A stretch of 64,000 bases of DNA from UBA1672 sp050633645 (GTDB lineage: Bacteria; Pseudomonadota; Alphaproteobacteria; Micavibrionales; Micavibrionaceae): the NCBI GenBank assembly GCA_050633645.1, contig JBOEGX010000001.1, positions 496,001 through 560,000 of the forward strand. Direction: 5' to 3'. The position numbers and the translations under genes were made by a program. The notes below the pieces were generated by a model. It searched no databases and was not told the origin of the DNA. It saw nothing but the letters and a program-made list of their open reading frames with translations. Within the stretch, counting starts at the first letter, position 1. The number at the start of each line of letters is the position of its first letter. Shown in pieces: positions 36,972 through 45,582 of the stretch.

Positions 36972-37580
36972 TTAATTTCCATCCAACTCAGCCAAAAGCT
37001 TATCAATATCGTCTTGAGATATTGCCTGATCTGGCATTTGCGGACCATTGAGAAGTTTTTCATCCCCCTCTCTTGTGTCACCACCATCATCAGCAGGCGC
37101 TTTTATACCAAGGACAGCCACTAACCTGTCTATTTTTTCTTCTATTTCATGGAATGTTTTTACAACCTTCGAAACGCGTTGACCTGTAATATCCTGGAAT
37201 GAGCATGCCTCATATATCTTCATGACTTCACCAACAATTACATCACCGTTTTCTCCGCCGACTTCGCCCGCTTTTTCTGAGATCACATCACAGCTATCCA
37301 TAATCGTTCCCGTTGCTTCGGATGTTGCATCAATAATAGCATCAAGCTCATCCGTTGCACATGGAATATCTTTACCCTTAATTTCCCCCGGGCGGGCGCT
37401 GCCTAACTCTTTTCGAGTCTCCTCAATAACTAAAAGCAAATCACGAAGTTCCGTCAATATAGAGTTTAATGACACCTGCTCATTTTTTCCAACCTTATCA
37501 ATTACAGAAGAAATGATCCCTATAATACGCTGTTTTTTATTATCGGCTGTATCATTTTCCTGTGTTAATCCGTCACTCAT
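36972..37580 (-). CDS. cheZ: CheY phosphatase CheZ
   Basis: A 202-residue helical protein. The CheZ active-site helix is visible (ACSFQDITGQRVSKVVKTFHEIEEKI), with the catalytic Gln in DITGQRV, and a C-terminal CheY-binding peptide is conserved (SQDDIDKLLAELDGN). It removes phosphate from CheY-P. It lies 33 bases downstream of cheY on the same strand. CheZ is patchy in alphaproteobacteria, many of which use phosphate-sink CheYs instead. Confidence 0.92.
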   Translation of the reverse strand: MSDGLTQENDTADNKKQRIIGIISSVIDKVGKNEQVSLNSILTELRDLLLVIEETRKELGSARPGEIKGKDIPCATDELDAIIDATSEATGTIMDSCDVISEKAGEVGGENGDVIVGEVMKIYEACSFQDITGQRVSKVVKTFHEIEEKIDRLVAVLGIKAPADDGGDTREGDEKLLNGPQMPDQAISQDDIDKLLAELDGN

Positions 37581-37613
37581 AAATTCACTCCCTGTGAAAA
37601 CTCTTATAATATT

Positions 37614-38003
37614 TTAAAATTCACCTAAAACAGCAGAAATTTTTGTTTTTAATGTTTCTGCGTTAAATGGCTTCACGATATAGTTATTCACCCCCGCTTG
37701 TTTTGCGGCAATAACGTTTTCCGTTTTGCTCTCAGCCGTTACCATGATGAAAGGCACTGTTTTATATGGCGCATCAGCCGCTCTAACCTGTTTCAAAAAC
37801 TCAAATCCTGTCATTGGCTCCATATTCCAATCAGAAATAACCAATCCATATGTTTTGCTTTTTACTTTTTCCAAAGCCATCGTCCCATCCGTGGCCTCAT
37901 CAATATTATTAAACCCCAATGTTTTCAGTAGGTTTTTTATGATTCTTAGCATTGTTGTATAATCATCAACAATCAGAACGTTCATGTTCATATCTACAGC
38001 CAC
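37614..38003 (-). CDS. cheY: Chemotaxis response regulator CheY
   Basis: A 129-residue single receiver domain. The acidic pair is in LIVDDY, phospho-Asp in LVISDWNMEPMTG, the conserved Thr in MVTAESKTENV, and Lys in YIVKPFNAETL. The WNMEP segment is typical of flagellar-motor-binding CheY. The start is a GTG with AAGGAG six bases upstream. A TTAA-N7-TTAA element lies about 20 bases upstream. Confidence 0.95.
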   Translation of the reverse strand: MAVDMNMNVLIVDDYTTMLRIIKNLLKTLGFNNIDEATDGTMALEKVKSKTYGLVISDWNMEPMTGFEFLKQVRAADAPYKTVPFIMVTAESKTENVIAAKQAGVNNYIVKPFNAETLKTKISAVLGEF

Positions 38004-38021
38004 TTCTCTCTCCTTATGACT

Positions 38022-38036
38022 TTAAAAATTAATTAA
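38022..38036. promoter_or_regulatory. CtrA-like box upstream of cheY
   Basis: TTAA-N7-TTAA (TTAA at 38022 and 38033) is the CtrA consensus of alphaproteobacteria. The surrounding sequence is low-complexity AT, with a third TTAA inside the spacer, so a chance match is possible. It sits unusually close to the start codon. Confidence 0.35.
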
Positions 38037-38123
38037 ACGCAGAAAATTAAAAAGACAGCTTGTGTCGAAACCGAAGTATGCCGATAAAAGGTTAATGTAT
38101 TGTAAAAACGAAATATAAAACGA

Positions 38124-38144
38124 ATACAATGTTGAATATTGTAT
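38124..38144. repeat. AT-rich inverted repeat upstream of cheY
   Basis: ATACAAT and ATTGTAT separated by seven bases form an operator-like palindrome in the 188-base gap between the motE-like gene and cheY. No regulator is recognised. Otherwise this gap shows no gene. Confidence 0.3.
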
Positions 38145-38191
38145 ACTAGAAGTTTGCAAAGTGAAGGTTTAATTATGTGTATTTATGTTTT

Positions 38192-38881
38192 TTAACGGAG
38201 TTGAGGCAATTTTTTCTGTTCTGCAAGCATGATTGTTACGGTTCTTGCGCGCTCCGCACTCATTGCCGCAAGTACAGGAGCAACCTTACGCTCAGACATC
38301 TGCGACATCACGGCCACAAGCACATCAACATCTAATGTATCAAAAATACGGGCGGCATCTTTGGGTTTCATACCCTCGTATATCTTAACCAGACTACTTA
38401 CGCGCTCCTTTTCTTCTTCTGTTTGTTGTGTAAGGAGTGATTCAATTTCTTTTTTGAGTTTTTCTAACTCCAAGATTTTTCGGTCCATCTCTTTTTCTGT
38501 GGCCCTCAACAGAGCTTCTTTCGAGATCAGGTTTTTCTCTTGCTTATCAAGCTTCTTGCGGCGATCGACCATATCACCAAGCATCTCCGCTTTTACACCA
38601 CTGATATCAATATCGCTATCGCTGGCGTCTTTCCATTCAGGCGTATCTGAATCCTTACCCTCAACGACCTCAACATCTTCATCATGAGAATCCATCGATT
38701 TTTCTTCAGGGGCATCATCATTGTGGGCATCATTAGATGATTCTTCTTTTTTCTCTTCAGATTTTGCGTATGCCGTTGAAGAGATGCCCTGAACGCCTGT
38801 CACAACATCGCTCAAGCGCACGGAAAAGGCCAATGCAAAGACAATTAATATAAAAGGTAATAATTTAGAAAATGAAGGCAT
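38192..38881 (-). CDS. MotE-like protein (MgtE N-domain family)
   Basis: A 229-residue protein. It has an N-terminal signal or anchor helix, an acidic low-complexity stretch (residues about 40-90), a coiled coil (about 110-165) and a C-terminal MgtE-intracellular-like domain (KIYEGMKPKDAARIFDTLD, LVAVMSQMSERKVAPVLAAM). This layout is that of MotE, a periplasmic chaperone needed for MotC and stator function in rhizobia. It lies eight bases after the DUF6468 gene in the fliL-fliM operon. Confidence 0.82.
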   Translation of the reverse strand: MPSFSKLLPFILIVFALAFSVRLSDVVTGVQGISSTAYAKSEEKKEESSNDAHNDDAPEEKSMDSHDEDVEVVEGKDSDTPEWKDASDSDIDISGVKAEMLGDMVDRRKKLDKQEKNLISKEALLRATEKEMDRKILELEKLKKEIESLLTQQTEEEKERVSSLVKIYEGMKPKDAARIFDTLDVDVLVAVMSQMSERKVAPVLAAMSAERARTVTIMLAEQKKLPQLR

Positions 38882-38889
38882 GTTTTTTC

Positions 38890-39552
38890 TTAACGTCCTT
38901 TTCCGATGTTTTGTTTGCTTCCTCGTAATGCGGCAAATAATTCCTTTTCTGCTTGGCTTTGTAAGTTGTCAGGCACATCATCACCGTCATTATCAAAATC
39001 TTTATCCCTTATCATAAATGATGGAATTTTATCACTGGACAACGTATCAACCTTACGCAAAGTCGACCCATACTCATCTTTATGTGGATTTTGTTCTTTC
39101 TGTTCAGAATAAACAGGAGACGATATTTTCTCTGATTGCTTATTTACTGTTGGCTTTAGCTGCTCCTGCTTTCTCATTGGTGAACGAGATTTTTCATCGC
39201 GCATGGCGGGCTGCACAATTTTACGGTTTTTCTCTGCTACCGCTTCAAGGCGGTTTGCCATACTTTCACTGGCTTGATTAATTATTGAAAGCTCATCCGC
39301 AAGAAGCTTTGACTCATGAACAAGCTTCTTTAGCTCCGCAACCTCATGCGCACCCGTTTGTTTGAGACTACTGACTGTTCGCTCTGCCTGATCTATGCTG
39401 GATATCATATTTGTTATGACGTTATCAAATTCACGGCGTTGCGCTTTAAACGCATTCAACGTTGATGATAGCCGCAAAACATAAAAGATTGTTGCTCCTA
39501 AGAAAACAAGAACAACAATGTCCATTAACACAGAAAGGTACGCATTAGTCAT
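38890..39552 (-). CDS. DUF6468 flagellar-operon protein
   Basis: A 220-residue protein. One N-terminal helix (LSVLMDIVVLVFLGATIFYVL) is followed by a coiled coil (LRLSSTLNAFKAQRREFDNVI) and a long polar tail. The N-terminal part matches DUF6468, found between fliM and motE in Rhodospirillales-type clusters. Its start overlaps the fliM stop by four bases. The role is not established; location suggests a motor-associated membrane protein. Confidence 0.78.
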   Translation of the reverse strand: MTNAYLSVLMDIVVLVFLGATIFYVLRLSSTLNAFKAQRREFDNVITNMISSIDQAERTVSSLKQTGAHEVAELKKLVHESKLLADELSIINQASESMANRLEAVAEKNRKIVQPAMRDEKSRSPMRKQEQLKPTVNKQSEKISSPVYSEQKEQNPHKDEYGSTLRKVDTLSSDKIPSFMIRDKDFDNDGDDVPDNLQSQAEKELFAALRGSKQNIGKGR

Positions 39553-40676
39553 GAATTATCATCTTCCTCCGGCTCTATATAATTTTCAATACGCACAGCC
39601 AGTGCGCCTTGGCGCTGCCCGACTGGCCCAATAAACATTGGGAAATTACCGCATCGTAGCTCTAAGTGATCAGAAATAGTGGTGTTAAAGAACACCTGAT
39701 CGCCGATCTTCCAATTCAACATATCGCCCAACTGCACCGCAGCTTCACCAAGAACCGCCTGAAGCTGTACGTCAGTTTTATACAACTCTTGCGTTAGGTG
39801 ATTTTCCCAAATGGAATCTCGTCCGAATTTCTCACCCATGAATTGCTGCAACAATAAGGCACGAACAGGTTCTAACGTTGCGTAAGGGATAAGAATTTCC
39901 ATACGTCCGCCGCGCTCCCCCATATCGATACGAAGGCGCGCAAGAACACACGCATTTCCACTTTGTGTGATTGTAGAAAACCTTGGATTTGTTTCAATAC
40001 GATCCAGATTAAAACTTACGGGGGATAAAGGATCAAACGCGGAAGATAAATCGGTTAAGGCGACATGTACCATTCGTTCGAGCAATTTGGTTTCAATGAT
40101 TGTGTAAGGACGCCCTTCTACTCGAATGGATGATTCGCCTTTTCTTCCGCCAAGCAAGACATCAACTACAGAGTAAATGAGCGCGCTGTCTGTGACCATC
40201 AGGCCGTTATTATCCCATTCCTCCGCCTTAAATACGGATAGCATAGCGGGCAGCGGGATGGAATTCATATAATCGCCGAAACGAACCGTTGAAACTTGGT
40301 CAAGGCTAACCTCTACATTATCGCTTGTTAGGTTTCGAAGGGATGTGGACATTAAACGTACAAGACGATCAAAAACGATATCGAGCATAGGAAGGCGCTC
40401 GTAATTGACCATAGCGGAATTGATCAATGCCATAACGCCCGAGGTTTCACCATCGCCCATCATGTCATCATCAAAACCAAGAAGGGAGTCAATTTCTTCC
40501 TGATTCAGTATTCGAGCAGATTCACCACTATTATCTTCTTCATCTTCAGAAGATGCATCGGCACTGGCGTCAGTATCAGTACCACTATCGTCACCAGCCA
40601 TGGCCTCCCACTCATCCATGACAGCTTTTTCTTCGGCGCTCATCTGTGATAGTTCGTCTTGATCCGTATCACTCAT
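39549..40676 (-). CDS. fliM: Flagellar motor switch protein FliM
   Basis: A 375-residue C-ring protein that binds CheY-P and reverses the motor. The acidic N-terminal region includes LNQEEIDSLLGFDDD, the CheY-binding motif. The middle domain has MLDIVFDRLVRLMSTSLRNLT, and a SpoA-like C-domain includes LEPVRALLLQQFMGEKFGRD. The N-terminus is extended by an Asp/Glu/Ser-rich stretch. Between fliL and the DUF6468 gene. Confidence 0.96.
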   Translation of the reverse strand: MSDTDQDELSQMSAEEKAVMDEWEAMAGDDSGTDTDASADASSEDEEDNSGESARILNQEEIDSLLGFDDDMMGDGETSGVMALINSAMVNYERLPMLDIVFDRLVRLMSTSLRNLTSDNVEVSLDQVSTVRFGDYMNSIPLPAMLSVFKAEEWDNNGLMVTDSALIYSVVDVLLGGRKGESSIRVEGRPYTIIETKLLERMVHVALTDLSSAFDPLSPVSFNLDRIETNPRFSTITQSGNACVLARLRIDMGERGGRMEILIPYATLEPVRALLLQQFMGEKFGRDSIWENHLTQELYKTDVQLQAVLGEAAVQLGDMLNWKIGDQVFFNTTISDHLELRCGNFPMFIGPVGQRQGALAVRIENYIEPEEDDNS

Positions 40677-40773
40677 TGGTTTTCATACTCACTTCTATTT
40701 ACGGCGTTTCAGCCATATTATATATTATGTATGGGTTATAAGCAAAATACATGCCGTTTTAAATTTTTTGATT

Positions 40774-41397
40774 TTATTGTATAAGAATTTCTTGAAATAA
40801 GACATCTTTCACCTCTATTGGCTCAACAGCCTGATTGACGCGCCATAATAGCTCCATTTGTAAGCGATACACACCTGCAGAACCACGCAAATCACGCTCT
40901 CGAAGCTCCCTTAGATATGTTTGAAACTGATCAATAACGCGCGGAATAACCGCCTCTACGGCCCCTTTATCGTCTGGATCTTCTAATTCAAGCTGCACGG
41001 TTAGACGTAGATATCTTGGGGTTCCGTCCTGTGTATTCAAATTCACAATCATTGGAGGGATTTCAAGAAATGCAGTTTCACCGCCACCCTCTTCACCATG
41101 ACCGCCCCCGTGCCCATCACCCTTTTTTGAATGCGATGCTTTCTTTTCGCCATGACCATCATCTTCCTCACCATGTGCTCCCTCTTCTGCGTGTTCATCG
41201 CCTTCTTCGGCCTCAACGCCAAGTAAGCCATCAAGATACCCCATGAAATATGCGCCAGCACCCCCACCGCCTAATAAAAGGATCGGCACAAGAATCATCA
41301 GCAGCTTTTTCTTGCCGCCCTTCTTTTTATCGTCAAGATCACCGTCTTCACCTTCTGCGGTTTCGTTTTCGTCAACCTGATCTTCTTCGTCTGCCAT
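40774..41397 (-). CDS. fliL: Flagellar basal body-associated protein FliL
   Basis: About 207 residues. It has an acidic cytoplasmic start, one membrane helix (LLMILVPILLLGGGGAGAYF), a His/Glu/Gly-rich periplasmic linker (HGEKKASHSKKGDGHGGGHG) and the FliL domain (VNLNTQDGTPRYLRLTVQLEL). FliL rings surround stators and modulate torque. I place the start at ATG 41397, preceded by GAGAGAC; earlier in-frame codons reach 41457. First gene of fliL-fliM-DUF6468-motE. Confidence 0.93.
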   Translation of the reverse strand: MADEEDQVDENETAEGEDGDLDDKKKGGKKKLLMILVPILLLGGGGAGAYFMGYLDGLLGVEAEEGDEHAEEGAHGEEDDGHGEKKASHSKKGDGHGGGHGEEGGGETAFLEIPPMIVNLNTQDGTPRYLRLTVQLELEDPDDKGAVEAVIPRVIDQFQTYLRELRERDLRGSAGVYRLQMELLWRVNQAVEPIEVKDVLFQEILIQ

Positions 41398-41646
41398 GAT
41401 TGTCTCTCTATTTTGGAGTGTCGTGTTAATAAAAGAACGCGAGAAATTTTTGTGCATTATATAACAAAGTCATTCATTCGTCTAACCGCCAAACGTAACT
41501 ATCAACACTGTTTTACCCTAAACGCCTTATCCACAAGGTAAAATTTTCCGCGTGATGTACCGTAATCGACATTATTTCCTGCATGCACCAATGGGCACAC
41601 GCCACCAAAAATAATTTAACACCCTGATTTTAAACAATAAATTTTA

Positions 41647-41664
41647 TTGGCATGGGTTTCGCAT
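41647..41664 (+). promoter_or_regulatory. Sigma-54 promoter of the flgF operon
   Basis: TTGGCATGGGTTTCGCAT has GG and GC exactly ten bases apart and matches the -24/-12 consensus apart from T for C and C for T at weaker positions. It lies 41 bases upstream of the flgF start, a fitting distance. The remainder of the fliL-flgF gap shows no other recognisable element. Confidence 0.75.
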
Positions 41665-41704
41665 TGCACTTTTTGTATAAGATTAACGCAAGTAGAGTTT
41701 AACA

Positions 41705-42424
41705 ATGGAAAATAGTATATATCTCGGGCTTTCGCGGCAAATTGTTCTACAAACCAATATGGATATTGTTGCCAATAATATTGCGAATATGAATACATCT
41801 GGATTTCGTGGACAGAACCCCGTCTTTGAAGAGTATGTAACCGACCCGCGGTATAATGATGACCCTCTCTCTTTTGTACAAGATTATGGACAGTACCAAA
41901 TTACGTCCCCTGGCCCGATTGAGCAAACAGGCAACCCATTCCATGTCGCATTAAACGGCCCTGGATTTATGGGCGTTGAAATGCCAGGCGGTGAAACTGG
42001 ATATACGCGTGATGGTAATTTTTACAAACGTGAAGATGGGACATTGGTTACCACGGCAGGATATCCCGTGATGGGGCAAGGCGGAGCAATCCTCATCCCC
42101 GCAAGCGCCTCAGAAGTTAAGATTGATGAGCGCGGCGTCGTTTCGGATCAAAACGGTACAATCGGACAAATTCAAGTTGTGGAATTTGACAATGAACAAG
42201 AATTAGAACCCGTTGGAAACAATCTTTACACCACCGATAATGGTGGAAAACCTGCCGAAAAAACAGCGGTTGCACAAGGTTTTTTGGAAGGACCAAACGT
42301 GAATTCCGTTATTGAGATGAGCCGCATGATAGAGATTTTGCGCGATTTTCAGTCAACACAAAAAGTATTAGAGACCGAACATGAACGCCTGCGTGGCGCA
42401 ATACAAGCATTGACGCAAGTTTAA
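41705..42424 (+). CDS. flgF: Flagellar basal-body rod protein FlgF
   Basis: A 239-residue proximal rod protein. The N-terminal rod motif is visible (NMDIVANNIANMNTSGFRGQ), as are the middle domain (GYTRDGNFYKREDGTLVT) and the C-terminal helix (MIEILRDFQSTQKVLETE). First gene of flgF-flgG-flgA-flgH, under a sigma-54 promoter. Confidence 0.96.
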   Translation: MENSIYLGLSRQIVLQTNMDIVANNIANMNTSGFRGQNPVFEEYVTDPRYNDDPLSFVQDYGQYQITSPGPIEQTGNPFHVALNGPGFMGVEMPGGETGYTRDGNFYKREDGTLVTTAGYPVMGQGGAILIPASASEVKIDERGVVSDQNGTIGQIQVVEFDNEQELEPVGNNLYTTDNGGKPAEKTAVAQGFLEGPNVNSVIEMSRMIEILRDFQSTQKVLETEHERLRGAIQALTQV

Positions 42425-42446
42425 GATTTTAAGAAGGAGAGTAAAA

Positions 42447-43232
42447 ATGAGATCACTGGATATCGGCGCAACAGGAATGATGGCGCAACAGCTTAATGTT
42501 GATGTAATATCGAATAACATCGCCAACATGACGACGACAGGATATAAAAAGCAACGCGCCGCATTTCAGGATTTGATGTATCAAAACCTCTCTCGCCCTG
42601 GCTCGACGTCCTCTGATTCTGGCACAACTGTTCCTTCGGGCATACAGGTCGGACTTGGTGTTAAAACGGGGGCGGTTTACCGCATGCATGGGCAAGGCAC
42701 AGTGCAAATCACAGAGAATGAGCTTGACCTTGCAATATTAGGGCGCGGCTTTTTTCAGGTTGATCTGCCTGATGGAACGACCGCCTATACGCGCGATGGA
42801 ACGTTTCAAATCAATGAAAATGGTGAGGTGGTAACCGTTCAGGGCTATACACTTCAACCTGGTATCACCATACCCGATAATGCGGTTACCGTTGATATTA
42901 ATCAAGAAGGTGAAATTCTTGCGACTATTCAGGGGCAAACTGCAATTCAAAACCTTGGTCAATTACAAATGGCGGATTTTGTAAATCCAGCTGGGCTGGA
43001 AGCCATCGGGAATAATTTCTATCTTGAGACAACTGCGTCAGGGTCAGCCGTCACAGGTATTGCAGGACAAGAACAATTTGGACGACTTGAACAAGGCGCG
43101 CTAGAGCAATCAAACGTGGATGTTGTGGCAGAGATCACATCGCTTATTACCGCGCAGCGTGCCTATGAAATGAACTCCAACGTTATTTCAACCAGTGATG
43201 AGATGCTACAGACAGTGGCACAGCTTCGATAA
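42447..43232 (+). CDS. flgG: Flagellar distal rod protein FlgG
   Basis: A 261-residue distal rod protein. It has the N-terminal MRSLDIGATGMMAQQLNVDV with SNNIANMTTTGYK, AYTRDGTFQ in the core, and the C-terminal SLITAQRAYEMNSNVI with DEMLQT. Length is standard. AAGGAGAG precedes the start; 22 bases after flgF. Confidence 0.97.
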   Translation: MRSLDIGATGMMAQQLNVDVISNNIANMTTTGYKKQRAAFQDLMYQNLSRPGSTSSDSGTTVPSGIQVGLGVKTGAVYRMHGQGTVQITENELDLAILGRGFFQVDLPDGTTAYTRDGTFQINENGEVVTVQGYTLQPGITIPDNAVTVDINQEGEILATIQGQTAIQNLGQLQMADFVNPAGLEAIGNNFYLETTASGSAVTGIAGQEQFGRLEQGALEQSNVDVVAEITSLITAQRAYEMNSNVISTSDEMLQTVAQLR

Positions 43233-43260
43233 TAACCATTAGATAAGAAAGGGTATAGAC

Positions 43261-44187
43261 ATGAAAAATATTTTTAAAATTATAGGCTTTGCTAGTGTGC
43301 TTTCCCTTTCTTGCGCCCCCGTTTTTGCGACGAGCCTTAAGCAAAATAGCGTAATTAAAGACGCGACAATTAAGCTTGGTGATATTTTCTATGATCTACC
43401 ACGTGATGAGGATCGCGTTCTTGGCGCCGCGCCGCGCCCAGGGCAGGAAATGGTTCTAGATGCACGCACCCTGCTCCGCGTGGCTTTAGCGATGGATCTT
43501 TCATGGCGTCCTAGCGATGTGAGTGACCATATCGTTTTACGCCGCGAGGCATCTATTGTGACCTTTGATCAAATTGAAGAGGCGTTGCAAACTGCACTTT
43601 ATGATGAGGGCGTCCATGGTGATTATGAGATTGATATCCCCGCGCAGCATCAACAAGTCATTCTTCCCGCCAATACGCCCGCGCAAGTTGAGATTACACG
43701 GTTTAGCATTGATGCAGATCGCAAGAGCTTTCATGCTAGTCTCGCCGCACCATCGGCAAAAAACCCCATTCAGCACCTTCTGATCACAGGAAAAATTAGC
43801 CCCGTTCTTCGTGTTCCTGTTCTGTCTGATAATTTACAAAATGGCTTTATCATTAAGAGCAGTGATATTGAATATATTAAAATTAAAGAGCGCGACTACA
43901 CCAAGGACACGATAATGGATGCGGATGCCCTTATTGGAATGACAGCGCGCCGCATAGTCCTTGCGGATAGGCCGATTAAGCAAAGTGATTTAATTGCGCC
44001 GCAAGTGGTAGAGCGCGGTTCACTGGTTAATTTATCGCTTCGCAATTCAATTATGAATATCACGACAAAGGCCAAGGCACTGGAGAATGGCGCAACGGGT
44101 GAGGTTATCCGTGTGGTCAACACAACAAGCAACCAAACGCTTCAAGCCAAAGTTATAGGTCCTGGCGAAGTTGTCATTATTAATTAA
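43261..44187 (+). CDS. flgA: Flagellar P-ring assembly chaperone FlgA
   Basis: A 308-residue periplasmic protein with a signal peptide (cleavage after APVFA). The C-terminal SAF/FlgA domain has the pattern VLSDNLQNGFIIKSSDIEYI, ARRIVLADRPIKQSDL and the closing VRVVNTTSNQTLQAKV-type strand. It assists assembly of FlgI into the P ring. The N-terminal 130 residues are an extra domain, common in alphaproteobacterial FlgA. Between flgG and flgH. Confidence 0.93.
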   Translation: MKNIFKIIGFASVLSLSCAPVFATSLKQNSVIKDATIKLGDIFYDLPRDEDRVLGAAPRPGQEMVLDARTLLRVALAMDLSWRPSDVSDHIVLRREASIVTFDQIEEALQTALYDEGVHGDYEIDIPAQHQQVILPANTPAQVEITRFSIDADRKSFHASLAAPSAKNPIQHLLITGKISPVLRVPVLSDNLQNGFIIKSSDIEYIKIKERDYTKDTIMDADALIGMTARRIVLADRPIKQSDLIAPQVVERGSLVNLSLRNSIMNITTKAKALENGATGEVIRVVNTTSNQTLQAKVIGPGEVVIIN

Positions 44188-44217
44188 ACCAATTTAAAAA
44201 CCTATGAGAGGTTCACA

Positions 44218-44964
44218 ATGCGTAACACATCTAAAATAATTCTGGTACTGGCGGCTGGCTCAATGCTCAATGCATGCTCTACGGCGGATCGTATTTCCAA
44301 TATCGGTAAAGAGCCAGAAATGGCAGGAATAACAAACCCAATGACCGACCCAGCCTATCAACCTGTTAGCCTTCCCATGCCAACCCCGCAACATGTTGAG
44401 CCGCAAAATAATTCCCTGTGGCAAGGTGGGCGCACGACATTTTTTAAAGACCAACGCGCCAGTGACATTGGTGACATCATTACCGTGATGATCGACATCA
44501 AAGACAATGCCACGATTGATAACAAATCAGAGCGCACGCGCAGCAGCGAAGAAAGTGCGGGTCTGAACAGCCTTTTCGGGATAGAGCAATCACTTGATCG
44601 GATATTACCACAAGCCGTGGATAATACATCTTTGACGGATTTCGGCGCGGATTCTACGAGTAGTGGCTCAGGCACAATAGAGCGCGATGACGAGGTTAAA
44701 CTTCGCCTTGCCGCTCTAATCACGCAGCTTTTGCCCAATGGAAATATGGTAATCAGTGGAAAGCAAGAGGTTCGCGTTAATTTTGAAAAACGTATTCTAC
44801 AAATTGAAGGCGTTATTCGCCCCGAAGATATTTCGGTTGATAACACGGTGTCCTATGACCAGATTGCCGAGGCGCGCATTGTTTATGGCGGACAGGGGCA
44901 AATCACAGATATGCAGCAACCACGTTACGGGCAGCAGCTCTATGATATTATCTTCCCGTTTTAG
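44218..44964 (+). CDS. flgH: Flagellar L-ring protein FlgH
   Basis: A 248-residue outer-membrane lipoprotein of the L ring. The lipobox is LNACS with the acylated Cys near residue 20. Family motifs are SLWQGGRTTFFKDQRASDIGD (in part), SGKQEVRVNFEKRILQ and the closing ARIVYGGQG. It ends the flgFGAH operon at a clear terminator. Confidence 0.96.
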   Translation: MRNTSKIILVLAAGSMLNACSTADRISNIGKEPEMAGITNPMTDPAYQPVSLPMPTPQHVEPQNNSLWQGGRTTFFKDQRASDIGDIITVMIDIKDNATIDNKSERTRSSEESAGLNSLFGIEQSLDRILPQAVDNTSLTDFGADSTSSGSGTIERDDEVKLRLAALITQLLPNGNMVISGKQEVRVNFEKRILQIEGVIRPEDISVDNTVSYDQIAEARIVYGGQGQITDMQQPRYGQQLYDIIFPF

Positions 44965-44990
44965 GTTTTATAACATTCAATCCAACTCAA

Positions 44991-45018
44991 AAGAGGGCCT
45001 CACAGCCCTCTTCTTTTT
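44991..45018. terminator. Bidirectional terminator between flgH and dksA
   Basis: AAGAGGGC (44991-44998) pairs perfectly with GCCCTCTT (45005-45012), followed on the plus strand by CTTTTT. On the minus strand a shorter T run follows, so it can also end the dksA transcript. Confidence 0.9.
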
Positions 45019-45061
45019 AATCTCTATGTATTGAAACAATCATTATTAAGCGAGAATATTA

Positions 45062-45496
45062 TCAATCATCACGTTGGGTTTTTTCCATACGCTCATGACG
45101 CTCTTGTGCCTCGATAGACAATGTCGCGATTGGACGGGCTTTTAAACGAGCAATCGTAATCGGTTCCCCGCTTTCTTCGCAATAACCATAATCATCTTCA
45201 TCAATTTTACGAATTGTGGAGTTGATTTTTGAAATCAGTTTACGCTCACGATCACGTGTACGAAGCTCTAAAGCATGATCTGTTTCGGCAGATGCACGAT
45301 CAGCCAAGTCAGGCTTTTGTAATTCTGTAGAACGCAGAGTGTCATTAATTGTTGCCTCTGACTCTTTAATAAGGTCGTTGCGCCATGCTATCAGTTGTTG
45401 ACGGAAATATTCCTTCATAACAGGATTCATGAATTCGCCCGTGTCATTTTCAGGATTGTAATCCGGAGGAAGAGATACGCTGTTTGGTGTTGCCAT
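45062..45496 (-). CDS. dksA: DksA/TraR-type RNA polymerase-binding factor
   Basis: A 144-residue protein. A coiled coil (FRQQLIAWRNDLIKESEATI) carries the acidic tip region DLADRASAET. The zinc-finger end is degenerate (YGYCEESGEPITIARLKARP, with a single visible Cys of the classical four), as in the Cys-poor class. It acts on RNA polymerase with ppGpp. The ATG at 45496 has AAGGGA upstream. Its position next to fliX is conserved in alphaproteobacteria. Confidence 0.93.
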   Translation of the reverse strand: MATPNSVSLPPDYNPENDTGEFMNPVMKEYFRQQLIAWRNDLIKESEATINDTLRSTELQKPDLADRASAETDHALELRTRDRERKLISKINSTIRKIDEDDYGYCEESGEPITIARLKARPIATLSIEAQERHERMEKTQRDD

Positions 45497-45582
45497 TTTA
45501 AAACATCCCTTAATATCATTTTTTGATCGGGAGACTATAATCCCGAAAAACTTCAAAAACAAGAAAATATAATCAAAACAAG

